Of a stretch of DNA of 64,000 nt, positions 43,023 to 54,529 are shown piece after piece. Each line of letters starts with the position of its first letter. Positions within the stretch are counted from its first letter, which is position 1. This DNA comes from Cytidiella melzeri. Taxonomy: Eukaryota; Basidiomycota; Agaricomycetes; Polyporales; Irpicaceae. The notes beneath the pieces were generated by a model. It ran no database searches and had not been told where the DNA came from. It saw only the letters and a program-made list of their open reading frames with translations. A program made the position numbers and the translations under genes. Location of the stretch: NCBI GenBank assembly GCA_022592445.1, contig JABYQR010000072.1, positions 85,759 through 149,758 of the forward strand. Direction: 5' to 3'.

Positions 43023-46000
43023 CTCCCCCTCAGCGAGGTGAAACTGGACGAGCCCTAAGGACTCAGAGTGACGAACGTGAGCTTCAGCCGGTAAAGACTT
43101 GGTGAAGATGTCGGCGGGGTTGTCAACTCCAGGGATTCGAACCAATTCGACGAGGCCTTCAGTGACGCATTCGTGAACAGCGTGCGCAGTGACGCGAGTA
43201 TGTTTGGAGCGATGCTTCACGTGGGTGGACTTGGAAGCATCTACAGCACTCTTGTTGTCGCAATGAAGTACGACAGGTAGGGGAAGAGGTTGCTCAATCT
43301 GATCAGTGAGAATCTTCAACCATGACATGGATAGTCCAACAGAGACCGGATTTTTCCAACAATGTCACAAGTTTACAGCCTTGGGCGCCTATCTAGAGCG
43401 CTTATTTTCCGGCTAGGAGTGTTACCGGACCTAACCCTAACCCGGGTCACGTGACATCCTGCCTTATTTATCAATAGTCCAGACCCAAACCCTAGACTCA
43501 GTCTGGAGCGGTTCCAGATCAACCTAGGCTATTGTTCTATTGTTCCTCTTCCATTGATGGGGATTCCCCAGGGATTCCCCCAGGTCTTATTGTTCTATTG
43601 TTCTTATTCTATTATTGTTCTACGTACCCTGGTCCTTGACAGTTACTCAGGTCCTTGACAGTTACTCAGGTCCTTGACAGTTACTCAGGTCCTTGACAAT
43701 TACCCTGGTTCTTTATTGTTCTATTGTTACCCCAGTCCCACAGTTACTCCAGTCCCTAGTGTGGGAACTGGTGCACAGACCACCCAGACCCAGTATATAT
43801 AGTACCCCTTACCCTCCCTGGTTCTGCATCTTGACCTCTTCGTCATTTGCACTGCCAGGTGAGTTACTCCATGTAACCTAGTATGAGCATAATATTAACT
43901 TCGTCATTTGCACTGCCAGTATCCGGCCTCTGTGCCTGCTGCCTGCTCATCATCGACTTTGACCTTGCTGTCGTCGTTGAAGATCCCCTTCCACTTTCCC
44001 CTCACATCCGCTTCACCCTTGTTTAGGGTTTATCAGTCTATCAGCAGTCGCTCCGCGACAAACCACTTGAGTTGCTCGCAAGCTTCGTGAGCCGCAAAGT
44101 ATTCTGAGTCAAAGGTAGACTTCGCCACAGAATGTTGTTTGCGCGAGGACCAGCAGACAGCGCCATAGCCAAGGAAATAAACCCAGCCAGAGGTGGAGAG
44201 CGAGTCGTCTAAGTCGCCGGCAAAGTCGGCGTCGGTGTAACCGACAAGATCGTCAACGCCTTCGTCATTATGGCCTAGACAAAGTCGGAGACTGGATGTA
44301 CCGCGAAGGTAGCGAAGGACATGATATGCAGCGCGGAGATGCAACTGCGAGGGGTTGGACTGGTATTGACAGAGCTTCGCAACAGCGTACGAGATGTCAG
44401 GTCGAGTTCCAAGGGAGGCGTACATGAGTGAGCCAAGTACGCTACGGTATGTGTGGATAAGTGCTGGGTCGCACTGTTCCTTGGGATTTTCGTTGTGTAC
44501 CAACTGGATACCGGTTGGAAGCGGTGTGGAAGCAGGATTGGAGTCCTCATGCTGGAAGTGTTTGAGAACGGAATTGATGTAGACCTCTTGGTCGAGGTAG
44601 ATGAGACGACTCCCCCTATCCCGAGTGATACGGATACCGAGATAGTGCTTGAGCTCGCCTAAGTCTTTGAGATCGAAATGGCGACGAAGAGCGTCCTTGG
44701 TCTCCTTGATGAGGGTGAGACTGTTTCCCATAATAGTGAGATCGTCGACGTAGCAAACAATAATTTGGAGGGCTCCCCCTCGTCGACGAGTGAAAATGGC
44801 AACATCACCTGTGTCGTAACAGACGAAGCCAAGTTCTTCGAGGCATGCCTTGAGCGTGAGGAACCATTGGCGTCCTGCTTGCTTTAGGCCATAGATTGCC
44901 TTATGAAGGTGGCATACTTTGCCTTCATCCAGTACAAACCCTTCAGGTTGCTCCATGTAAACCTCCTCGTCCAAAGATCCGTTCAGATAGGCTTGTTGGA
45001 AGTCAATCTGGTGAATTTCCCAGTCCAGAATAGCTGCCAAGGCGACGAGGTATCGCCAAGACTCCAGACGGGCGACGGGAGCGAAGGTGTCTGTGAAATC
45101 GATGCCTTGAACTTGCTCAAAACCCTTGGCTACCAGACGTGCCTTATAACGATCAACATTACCGTCCTTGTCGAGTTTGAGTTTGTAAACCCATTTGCTC
45201 TTGATCGCCTTGCAACCAGGGGGCAAATCGACTAGTTTCCATGTTCCAGTGTCCTGGAGACCTTTGATTTCGGCCTCCATAGCTGCACGCCAGTCATCTC
45301 GATCCGGTGAACCCATAGCCTGCCGATAGGTACGAGGCTCCCCCTGAGGCGTAACTGCCGCTGCCAGCATGACGACCTGCTCGTCAGAGAGGACAGCGCC
45401 GGCGTCAGCTTTCGCTTTGCCTTTGCCTTTGTAGGGGACCTTGTTACCGCAAGCCCGAGTCGTCTCCTCAATCTCTTGTTCAGTAGCAGCCCACATAGAC
45501 TGGAGACGCTTCGCATCACGAGGTACAACAGTGCGTTGTGAACGACGTGTAACACCAGCATGAGCCGGGTTAGAGAATGGAAGGTAGTCATGTGGAGAAG
45601 CGGCTGGAAGACGATTGGGATTTGGCTCGAGTTTGGGAGAAGGTACGACAGGAGGGCCTTTCCGTCTGGAAGGCGAGAGTGGCGTGGATGAAGAGCTAGG
45701 CTCTGGTTCAGCAGATGTGGACGAACTAGGAATAGGAGTAGAGGGACGCGGTATCCGTGAAGGCGTAGGAGCCGCCGTGGATGTTGTGTCAAGAGGAGGT
45801 GGTTGTTGAGTTGAGGGCACTTGTGACGTGGTAGTAGCCGGCTGCGAAGAGGGCGTTAAAGGGAGTGAGAGTTCAAGATCGTACGTGGTCGGCGGAGAGG
45901 TTGGAATGCTCGAAGATGGTTGAGTAGGAGGTGAAGGACGGTTAGGAAAGATCAGTTCGTCGAATACAACGTCAGTACTCGAGACAATCCTATGAGTATG

Positions 46001-48259
46001 TTTGTCCCATAAGCGGTAACCTTTAGAACCCGCTTCATACCCAACATGCACAAGAGGCTGAGCGTGAGCATCGAGCTTCCTGCGATGATCCTTGTGAATG
46101 TGGCGATAGGCAAGGCAACCAAAAACACGGAAGTATGAAACATCCGGCTTGGAGCCAGTGATAATCTCGAATGGTGTCCTCCAATCCAGAGACCGTTTGG
46201 GTGCTCGGTTGCGCACATGCACAGCGGTTTTCACGGCTTCTTCCCAGAATCCTTTGGACATCCCGGCGGCGTAAAGCATAGAGAGCGCAGCCTCCATGAT
46301 GGTGCGGTTGAAACGCTCAGCCTTGCCGTTTTGTTGTGGTGTATCCGGGGTGGTGCGCTGATGGACAATGCCAAGATCCTTCAGTCGTTGCACGAAGCGC
46401 TTCGACTGGTATTCACCGCCCCTGTCAGAGCGAAGAATCTTGATATCCCTCTCGAACTGAGTTTTGACCAGCTGACGGAACTCCTCGAACTTCTGCTCCT
46501 GTTCGTCTTTGTGTTTCAGGAAATAAATCCAGACGTTGTCAGAGCAGTCGTCGATGTACGTGAGCATGTAGAGGTGTCCGCCGTTTACAGAAGAGTTCTG
46601 CATAGGTCCAGCCAAGTCAGTGTGGATGAGATCGAAAGGTTTGTCTGCGCGAGGTGTCGAGGATGAATGGAATGTGCGTCGTGTGGCCTTGCCGAGTTGA
46701 CAACCTTCGCATGCGTGTTCAGAGCGAGGAGTCTTCTCGTCGATAGTCAGACCTGTCACCGGGGAGTTGTCAGAGCGTAGCTTCTGTAGCGCTTCCCAGT
46801 TCAGGTGACCATAGCGTTGGTGTACAAGGTTGATGGGTGACGAGTGCGTGTGCGTGGAGGAGGCGACCGACGAAGAAGAGACGCGAAGTCCCAACCAGTA
46901 TTGGCCGCCCTTGAGAGTACCTATGCCGTAGGTGGTATCATTCTTGTGTATCCGTGCTTTACCGCCAGTGAAAACGGTAGAGAATCCTTTGGAGTCAAGA
47001 CAGGAAATCGAAATGAGTCGGTAGGCGATGCCCGGGCAGTATAAGACGTTGTCAAACTGCGCTGTGAGCTGCTTTCCATCAACGTGTACGGATCCACGTA
47101 CGCTCCCAGACCCAAGCGTAGACATTGAAGTCTTCGAAGCATCAGCTAATGTCGCAAACGACGGCGTAGCGAATGGCTTGTAGTCGTGGAAGTTGTTGAG
47201 GTTGTTGGTGATGTGTCTCGTACAGCCTGAGTTGAGCATCCAGGGTGTTTCACCCGAAGCATAAAACATAACATCTATATTTGCGACGTTGGCGGCTTCG
47301 GACGTGGAGTCCTCAGCGGAGACTACATGTACAGCAGCAGAACCGTTAGACGATGATGGTGACCCAGAAGATTCCTTCTTCCCCTTGTCCTTTCCTCCTT
47401 TTCCCCCTTTCCTTGCCTCCTCAATGGCAGCCTTCTTCTTGCGACACTCGTCCTCTGTATGACCCTTGTATTTGCAGAACCCGCACTGCTTCTTTGACTT
47501 GCCCGACGAGGACGAAGCCGAAGACTTGTTGAACTTGACCGCAGAGACTGAAGGCGATTCCTTTCGCTTAGCCTCGTCGATGAGGCGCGATCGGATGTCG
47601 TCGTATTTCAAGTCCTTTGGCGCGGTGACAGCGAGGATGGGCTTGACAATGTTGGTGAAGGAGTCAGGGAGTACCGAGAGGAGACCAAAGATCTTGAGCA
47701 GTTCCTTGTCGTCAAGGATGCCGGAGGCGTCAACTTCCTGCCAGAGACGACCACGTTCTTCAAGCTGTTCAACGAGAGGGCGTGAGCCGTCGATCGTGTG
47801 AAGGAAGTATTGCTTGAACTTGAGGAACGCAGAGAGAGTGGTCGAGGCGGAGTAGTTGGCCTTAAGCTTAGCGTAGATCTCGGCGGCGGAGTTGGTCTCG
47901 AGGTCGAAGAGATGGTGGAGAGAGCTATCGACGGTCGCGAGGAGAACCAGAGTGACGTTGGCGTCGGCCTTGCACCAGTCGTTGTAGTCCGTGTCGGTGG
48001 ACGCGGGCTTGACCAGAGAAGGATCGACCATGCCAGACGCGGCTTGCGTCTTGAGAAACTGAATGAACAGCATGTTCCATTCCTTCCAGTTGTTGGCACC
48101 AGTCAGCTTAGGCAGCGAGTCGAGTTTGATGAACGAGGAGTTGCTGGAAGTGTTCTTGACGAACGACGAACCAGCAGCAGAGGGACCTGCAGAGGCAGGA
48201 GTGGACCCAGCAGGGCCAGACGATGCCGAACCACCTGTGGCAGGTGTGGTGCTCGACAT
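43020..48259 (-). pseudogene. Gag-Pol polyprotein of copia 2, single long frame split by a solo LTR
   Basis: Starts MSSTTPATGGSASSG at 48259 and reads without a stop to 44033. Gag has a CCHC knuckle (CGFCKYKGHTEDEC). The protease core is MLNSGCTRHITNN, where the usual Asp of D-S-G is Asn. GAG-pre-integrase (HQRYGHLNWEALQKL, HACEGCQLGKAT) is followed by integrase (FDLIHTDLAGPM, ILRSDRGGEYQSKRF, PQQNGKAERFNRTIME) and RT (ARLVAKGFEQVQGIDF, YVDDLTIMG). RNase H begins SYTDADFAGDLDDSL-like (VGYTDADFAGDLD) up to EACEQLKW. There the LTR 43323-44060 intervenes; the end (LKILTDQ, HCDNKSAVDA, DNPADIFTKSLP) resumes at 43317 and stops at 43020. Removing the insert and one target copy restores EQLKWLKILTDQ in frame. 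Confidence 0.92.
43323..44060. mobile_element. Solo LTR inserted in copia 2 RNase H
   Basis: TGACATGGATAG ... CTCCGCGACA, 738 bp, starting TG and ending CA, flanked by the 5-bp duplication AACCA (43318-43322, 44061-44065). TATATATAG box near 43794. Contains a tandem array of about four 20-bp units (GGTCCTTGACAGTTACTCA) at 43630-43705 and a CTTCGTCATTTGCACTGCCAG direct repeat. No internal domain of the parent element in the window. Confidence 0.9.
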
Positions 48260-48373
48260 GTTGGTAGGACGTTAAGGATGTGGATATAGAAACCTGGAGT
48301 CGTGTGTCGACGTTGATCGGAGCGAAGCGCAGATGGGCGCGATAAGGTGAACGACGAGTGTGGATTAGAGTCA

Positions 48374-48388
48374 GGCGGGGCTCATAAC
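48374..48388 (-). other. Primer-binding site of copia 2
   Basis: GTTATGAGCCCCGCC on the minus strand, one base after the LTR; same initiator tRNA-Met match as in copia 1 and 3. Confidence 0.7.
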
Positions 48389-48389
48389 G

Positions 48390-48828
48390 TAAAGCCGGTC
48401 GAATGAATTCAACACGTCTAGAGGCAGGGATGGATGCGCAGTCGTAATCCCACTTGCCGTCGTAAGGACCTAAGACACACGAGCAGAGCGAGTTAATCCA
48501 GGTGCGAAAGAGAAAGAGCACGATTAGCATAATGACTGTACCTAAGACACACGAGCAGAGCGAGTTAACTAAAGGTACAGGCTGTGAGCATATTGCATAT
48601 GTGAGGGACAACGAAGAATACTCACTCCAGGTGCGAAAGAGAAAGAGCACGATGGAGTGTCAGGAGCGGGGGCGAAGGTATATAAGACAGAGCCCTCAGG
48701 CAACCCAAAAAGGAATATCTGTGATACAGATGTGTCCGCGTGATGAAAGAACAATAAAGCGACCATATACGGAATACAAAAGGAAACCCGGTAACTAAGA
48801 GTCCGTGAGCCGGAGCTGAAAACCATTA
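48390..48828 (-). repeat. 5' LTR of copia 2
   Basis: Near-identical to 42584-43022, same length. Confidence 0.95.
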
Positions 48829-48877
48829 TAGGCCATTTCTATCAAAGATTAATCTTAGATCTTTCTGTTAGATCACT

Positions 48878-51800
48878 ATGTCTACTACTCCTACACCTGC
48901 CACCGTCGCTGCGGCAACTTCAAGTGCGTCCGAACCGTCGGGCACTTACCGAATCGACCCATTACGGGGAGCCAAGAATTACATCACTTGGCGCGTTCAA
49001 ATCTCGGACATTCACACGGACATGGGTCTGTGGGATTATACATCTGGTGATATTGCTAAACCCACTGATGCAAAGCTAATTGCCGAGTGGATGAAGAAAG
49101 ATTGAAAGGCCCTTACGGCTATTTGTCTCTGCGTTTCAAACGCTATGATGGCACATGTAATTTCCGACGCAACATCCAAGGACGCTTTCGATACCCTTGC
49201 CAATGTATTCAACAATGAAGGCGCTGTAGCGCTTATTGTTCTCCGTCGCCGTTTCCTTTGATATTCCATAACAGAAGGTTCTGATCTTGAGGAAGAAATC
49301 CGGAAAATCAAGAGCCTGTGGCAAAAGATCAATCTCATTCAAACAACGAAGATCTCCGATAACGAACTCGCCTCCGTTATCCTAACCACCTTACCGCCCA
49401 CTTGGGACCCTTTGATTGCTTCCATATCGCTTGACAACACGCTAACGTCAGCTAATATCATTGGTCGTATACTACAGGAAGAAGGTCGCCGAAAGGAGCA
49501 ATCAACCACCGAAACGACCCTGTACGCGAATACTAAGCGTCGCTTCAAATCCAAATTTCAATCAGGCGTTTTCTGCCATGGCTGCGGAAAAGAAGGCCAT
49601 ATCAAGCCTGAATGCAGAAAGGAAGCGAAGAAGAATGAAGAAAAGGAAAAGGACAAAGGAGCAAAGGATTCGAAGGACAGGAAGGGCGATAAGCACAAGG
49701 GACGAAGAAATTATTCTCATGTCGCGGAAAACAACGAGAATTCTGATGATGCGGATGAATATACTTTCATTGCCGAAGAAGAAACCCTGCTCGCAACGGA
49801 GACAACCTGGCTCGCTGATACGGGTACGACATCTCACATCGTATCTGATCGATCACTATTTGTCAGCTACACGCCAATATCAAGCGCTATCCATGGTGTT
49901 GGAAACTGCGCTAGTCTCGGCCGAGGCGATGTCCGCATCACATTCAATACCAACAAAGGCCCTGTGCCTATCGTTCTCAAGGACGCCCTTCACGCACCAA
50001 CTATGAAATTTAATTTGATTTCACTTGGACGTCTAACCAGCACCGGTCTTTCCTACGAAGGTAATGGAAAATCACTTATCATCAAAAACGGAGATAAGGT
50101 GATTGGGCGCGGAACTAAATCGGGATATCTCTACTGTATGGACGTCAAACCCATTTCCGCGGTCAGTATGGTTGCTGACACCCCTCAATTGTGGTATGAA
50201 TGGCATTGTACCCTTGGTCACCTCAACCGAAAACAACTCAAAGAATTGTATAATGATGGTTTAGTCGCAGGAATGAACGTCGACACCTCATCAGACGCAA
50301 ATTTCACATGCGAATCCTGCATTCAAGCCAAACATTCCCGTGCGCCTTTCCCTACAGAGACTTTGCGCAAGATCTCGAAAATTGGCAAATTAATCTTCAC
50401 AGATATTTGGGGTCCAGCCTCCCTCACATCCATTCGAGGAAACCGATATATGATAACATTTACTGATGGGAAAACACGGTTTGTCTGGACCTTTTACATG
50501 AAGGACCGTGACGAGACGGCGGCCAAGATCGAGGAACTAGATGCTTGGATCGAGAACCACTTGAATCATTGTATTAAGACGCTTTGCGTGGACAACGCCA
50601 AGGAATATGTTTCCGGTGCAACCAAAGCCTGTACCGAGAAGCGCGGAATCCAGATTGAGCCAACCTCGCCTTACTCTCCGGAGTATAACGGCGTTTCTGA
50701 ACGACTCAATTGCACCCTTGTTGAACATGCTCATGCCATGCTAATTGCGCACGAACTCCCTAGATTTCTTTGGGAAGATGCTACATCATACGCCGCATTT
50801 CTCAAGAATCGGTTGCCTACCCGAGCCCTCCAAGGGAAAACGCCGTACCAAGCGCTCCGATCAAAGAAGCCGAACCTTTCTGGAATCCATGAATTTGGAA
50901 CTGACTGTTGGGTACGGATCAATGTTTGCACATCTAAGCTACACGCGCAATCCGTCAAACGGAAATTTGTTGGCATCAAGGAATCCACTGTTGGATGGAG
51001 ATACTACGTACCTGAAACAAGACACATTCTCATGTCAAGGGAAGTGATCTTCCCGAAGAACACTGGACTTACGGCGCCCGTAGTTGAGACATCCAGTCTT
51101 GAGGGGGAGAATTCACAGGTATCGCCTGTTACTGCCACGCCACCTGTCGCAATCAAGCCCCAAATCTCACCTTTGCTCGCCGTCACACGTCCACGTCGTA
51201 ATATCGAACATGTTGACTATCTCAAAGCAAATGATGGCGTTCAGAAAACTCTTCACGCACTTTCCACAAAGCTGCGATCAAAGATCGCATCTGATCCTGA
51301 AGTTCAGGGGAGACTTCTGATACGCAAGGTACGATCACGGAAACGGAAGCTAATTTATGCTTCGCCGCTCTCAATCCCGACGCGCCTCAAACTGTTGATG
51401 AAGTCAGGACTTGTTCTGATTGGCCGTTCTGGAAAGAAGCCATGGACAAGAAGATGGATCAGCTGAAGAAACTGGGAACCTATACAGTCGAAGAATTACC
51501 GGCCGAACGAAAGGCAGTCGGTTGCCGTTGGGTCTTCGCCATCAAACACGACTCTGATGGGAATATTCTCAAGTACAAGGCACGACTCGTAGCGCAAGGT
51601 TTCTCCCAGATCCCTGGCCAAGATTTCTTCGCCACTCACGCTCCCGTCATGCGTCTGGAAACCTTCCAGACCCTCATCTCTATCACTGCTCGCCTCGATC
51701 TTGAACTCCATCAAGTTGACGTTGTCGGAGCCTATCTCAATTCACCTTTACAGGAGGACATCTATATGCGCCAAGCACCCGGTTACGAAGATGGTACATC

Positions 51801-52689
51801 TCGCGTTTATCGCCTCCATAAGGCACTCTACGGCCTAAAACAAGCTGGACGTGCATGGCGCATTGAACTTGACCGAGTTCTGCTCAAATCCCTTGGTTTC
51901 GTACGTTCTCAACTCGACCCGTGTCTCTACCATCGTCTTTCCGGATCCACTCTCACTCTCATAGGCACTCATGTCGACGACTGCCTTGTTGCGTTGTCCG
52001 AAATCCAGGACATTGACCAACTCAAGAATGATCTGCGGAAGTATTTTGATATCACCGATCTCGGAGAAGCCACACTATACGTCGGCATTCAAATCTCTCG
52101 AGACCGTAACCGTGGTACTATCAACCTTACTCAAACACACTACGCTGACGCCATCCTATCACGTTTTGGGATGGAGACCTGCAATCCGGTCTCTACCCCT
52201 CTGGACTGTAATGTTTCACTACTACCTGCTTCCGCTGATGACGACCTCGACAACGTCTTTCCCTACCAAGCCATCATTGGTTCCCTCATGTACTCCGCCG
52301 TCGGGACTCGTCCAGACATTGCTTTCGCTGTACAAACTCTCAGTCAATTCAACTCTTCGCACACATCAGCCCATTGCACTGCCGCTAAACACGACCTACA
52401 ATACCTCAAGGGAACTAGAGGACTCGGACTCACTTTTGGGAACTCCGCGGACTTTGTCGTTACAGGATTCAGCGACGCTGACTGGGGTCAGAGTCGCGTC
52501 GATCGCCGATCAATTTCAGGATACGTATTTCTGCTCGGAGATGGGCTGGTTAGCTGGAGTTCAAAGAAACAGAGCACTGTCGCTCTATCAACTATGGAAG
52601 CTGAGTACGTCGCACTCGCTCATGCCACTAAGGAAGCCATTTGGCTTCGAGCCCTTCTTGAGGAACTCAGATTCTCCTCGAATGGACCC
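48878..52689 (+). pseudogene. Gag-Pol of copia 3 with two CGA-to-TGA stops and one frameshift
   Basis: Starts MSTTPTPATVAAATSS. Gag is broken by TGA after KKD (49103-49105, expected DRKALT) and by TGA after RRRFL (about 49258, expected FLRYS); both fit CGA to TGA. From 49412 the frame gives a CCHC knuckle (CHGCGKEGHIKPEC), protease (WLADTGTTSHIV), pre-integrase (HCTLGHLNRKQLKEL) and integrase (KLIFTDIWGPA, LCVDNAKEYVSG, PEYNGVSERLNCTL). An extra G in the GGGG run at 51306-51309 shifts the frame. RT then reads from VQ|GETSDTQ to RARLVAQGFSQIPGQDF-like KARLVAQGFSQIPG, VVGAYLNSPLQE and HVDDCLVAL. RNase H has FSDADWGQSRVDRRS and TMEAEYVALAHATKEAIWLR before the gypsy LTR cuts it at 52690. Confidence 0.88.
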
Positions 52690-53403
52690 TGTCACAGATT
52701 TTCAATGTTTCTACAAGACTTGCCTTACCAGGCAACGGTATTATTGGGAATATTTAAGCGCTTGTCAAGCGCTTATCCAGCGCTTATCCGGCGTCTATTT
52801 AGGCGCTTATCCAGCGCTTATCAGGCGCCTATTCCGGCGCTTATTCTCAGTGCCTATCAATTGATGCGCTGATGCGCCTCCTGTCTCTGATGTGCTGATG
52901 CGCTGCTTTCCTTATCTGTGTATCACATGATAGAACTCTCTGGAACCTTGTGGAACTTGCTGGAACTATGATGTCATAGTATAGAACATTCCATTAGATG
53001 ATGTCATAGTTCATAGAACCTTCTGGAAAAGTCTAGCCTTGTCTTAGAACAAGCTAGAACAAGTCTAGCCTTGGAGCTGGGTCATGGGGTCAGGTCATGG
53101 AGACAATTGCTATTGGTTGATTATTGAAGTGGCACCACTAGGGCATAGGGCATGCTTAGTAAGGTAGATTACTTCGCTTACTCATGTAGGTATTAGGGGT
53201 CTTAGGGTAGTACCTGGGGTCCTCCCCTTCATGTATATATAGAGGCACTCCTGAGGGCATATCCCCTCAGTCTTATCCACTCTGTTGATAAAGGACTATT
53301 CAGTACTCCCCAGTACTTCACTCACCACACCTCTCACACTCTATCTCACTCTATCCCCTCAAGTCTAACAACTTATCTGGTGAGTAGTAACCTTACTGTT
53401 ACA
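52690..53403 (+). repeat. 5' LTR of a gypsy family B element in plus orientation
   Basis: TGTCACAG ... CTGTTACA, 714 bp, the same length and sequence family as the inverted LTR 61557-62270. TATATATA at 53234-53241. Followed by a primer-binding site, so it is a true 5' LTR rather than a solo LTR. Carries a run of GCGCTTATC-type decamers at about 52757-52850. Confidence 0.85.
53234..53241 (+). promoter_or_regulatory. TATA box of LTR B (plus)
   Basis: TATATATA, 34 nt before the self-priming stretch at 53268-53279. Confidence 0.6.
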
Positions 53404-53605
53404 TTTGGATAAGACTGCCCCTACTTCCTCACGTCTTTGAACCTGCTGGAGGTTTCTTTCTCCTTTCTTCTAGGTCTTGTGCCTGTGCATGGGCCCCTCT
53501 ACAAACCCTCTAGAAATAGAGGTAGCCGGACCATAGACTCTAAGTGGTAGTCGTGTCTAGGCCATGCCTTGATGCGCACAACTTGAATCACCCTCTCGCC
53601 CGACG
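53404..53605 (+). other. Leader of gypsy B (plus), left part
   Basis: Non-coding leader interrupted by gypsy A at 53606; it probably resumes at 61285-61556. No gene. Confidence 0.55.
53406..53417 (+). other. Self-priming primer-binding site, gypsy B (plus)
   Basis: TGGATAAGACTG, two bases after the LTR, is the exact reverse complement of CAGTCTTATCCA at 53268-53279, just downstream of the TATA box. Confidence 0.65.
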
Positions 53606-54364
53606 TGACACGGAGACAAGGCTCGACGTGACAGACAGGGACACGAAGTGGATATCGACGAGGAGGTGGTGGCAGGCGTGTAGCACAATGCTCTCACCAG
53701 CTATCAGACTTTATACAAGTTATCTAGCCCAGTAAAGACCAAGTTAGTATTGGGTACTACCAGCTATGTAGTACAGAGGGGGTGTGCTTACCTAGCCCAG
53801 TAAAGACCAAGAGGTCGAGATGGGGGGCTAGGAGCGTACATGCAGCAGTATATATAGACTTCAGGGACCTGCGCACAGACCATGTTGAGGGCAGGCTTTG
53901 CAAGAAGCCGTGTGAACGAAGAACAAAAGAACTACCTAAAGGAGAACAATAGCTATTGTCTTGACCTTGCCAAGAACTCTACCCGTGAGAGAATCTATCT
54001 AAAAGGAGACCAACTATTGTATTCCATTCTCACACCTGTGAGAACATCCTTCCATAAAGAGAACAATAAGGAAAGAACAAAAGGAGTCCATGTGGACGTC
54101 ATTTATGACATCAAACCCTAGCTATGGGCGGAGCCATGTGTCTGTAGCCATGTGGTCTTACTTAAGCTAAGTCACATGCCAGTGTGACGTAGTAGCAAGT
54201 AATGTGACCGTGTGGAGCGTCTAAGCCACGTGATACGGGCGCTTAATAGACGTGCAAAGGAGTTTGTGCAGAGAAGGTTGCAACTGAGCTGCAGCCCGGA
54301 GTTTTACAGATAAAAACAAGAGGTAAATTGCGAAAATTAAGGGCTAGTCAGGCCATCCATGACA
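53606..54364 (-). repeat. 3' LTR of gypsy A
   Basis: Minus orientation TGTCATGGATGG ... CTCCGTGTCA, 759 bp. Confidence 0.92.
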
Positions 54365-54529
54365 TTACCCCCCTCCTGAAATCGAGCGTCCTTGCGAAGC
54401 ATCACTGTGCTGTGGTGATAGAGGTCTTCTACCCGTCTACAGGGATTCAGCAGAATTGCCCCGATTGTCTAGTCAGAAGGATGCTAGAAAGTTTCTCCCC
54501 TTTTGGTGTCGTTGACTCGACGTTACCCG

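Larger units (their letters stand above)
42584..48828 (-). mobile_element. Ty1/copia retrotransposon copia 2, young, nested in copia 3
   Basis: LTRs 42584-43022 and 48390-48828, both 439 bp; I noticed a single difference (AGGAAACCC against AGGCAACCC). The 5-bp duplication TAGGC is exact (42579-42583, 48829-48833). The primer-binding site GTTATGAGCCCCGCC (minus strand) is at 48374-48388; the polypurine tract reads CCTCGCTGAGGGGGAG next to 43023. A solo LTR is inserted in RNase H. Confidence 0.95.
42122..52689 (+). mobile_element. Ty1/copia retrotransposon copia 3, interrupted twice, 3' end outside window
   Basis: 5' LTR, primer-binding site (42468-42483) and leader to 42583; then copia 2 is inserted (42584-48828). 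Gag-pol resumes at 48834 and runs to 52689, where a gypsy family B LTR cuts the RNase H coding region. The remainder is not seen. Confidence 0.85.

Noticed and set aside
43630..43705. CRISPR-like or minisatellite array
   Set aside because: Units are contiguous without spacers and lie in an LTR of a eukaryotic genome; best seen as U3 repeats.
52690..53403. Solo LTR
   Set aside because: No matching 5-bp duplication on its two sides, and it is followed by a self-priming site, so it is the 5' end of an interrupted element.
53882..54121. 79-codon frame repeated at 60804-61091
   Set aside because: Lies in the gypsy A LTR on the strand opposite to the element; no initiator context or homology recognised.
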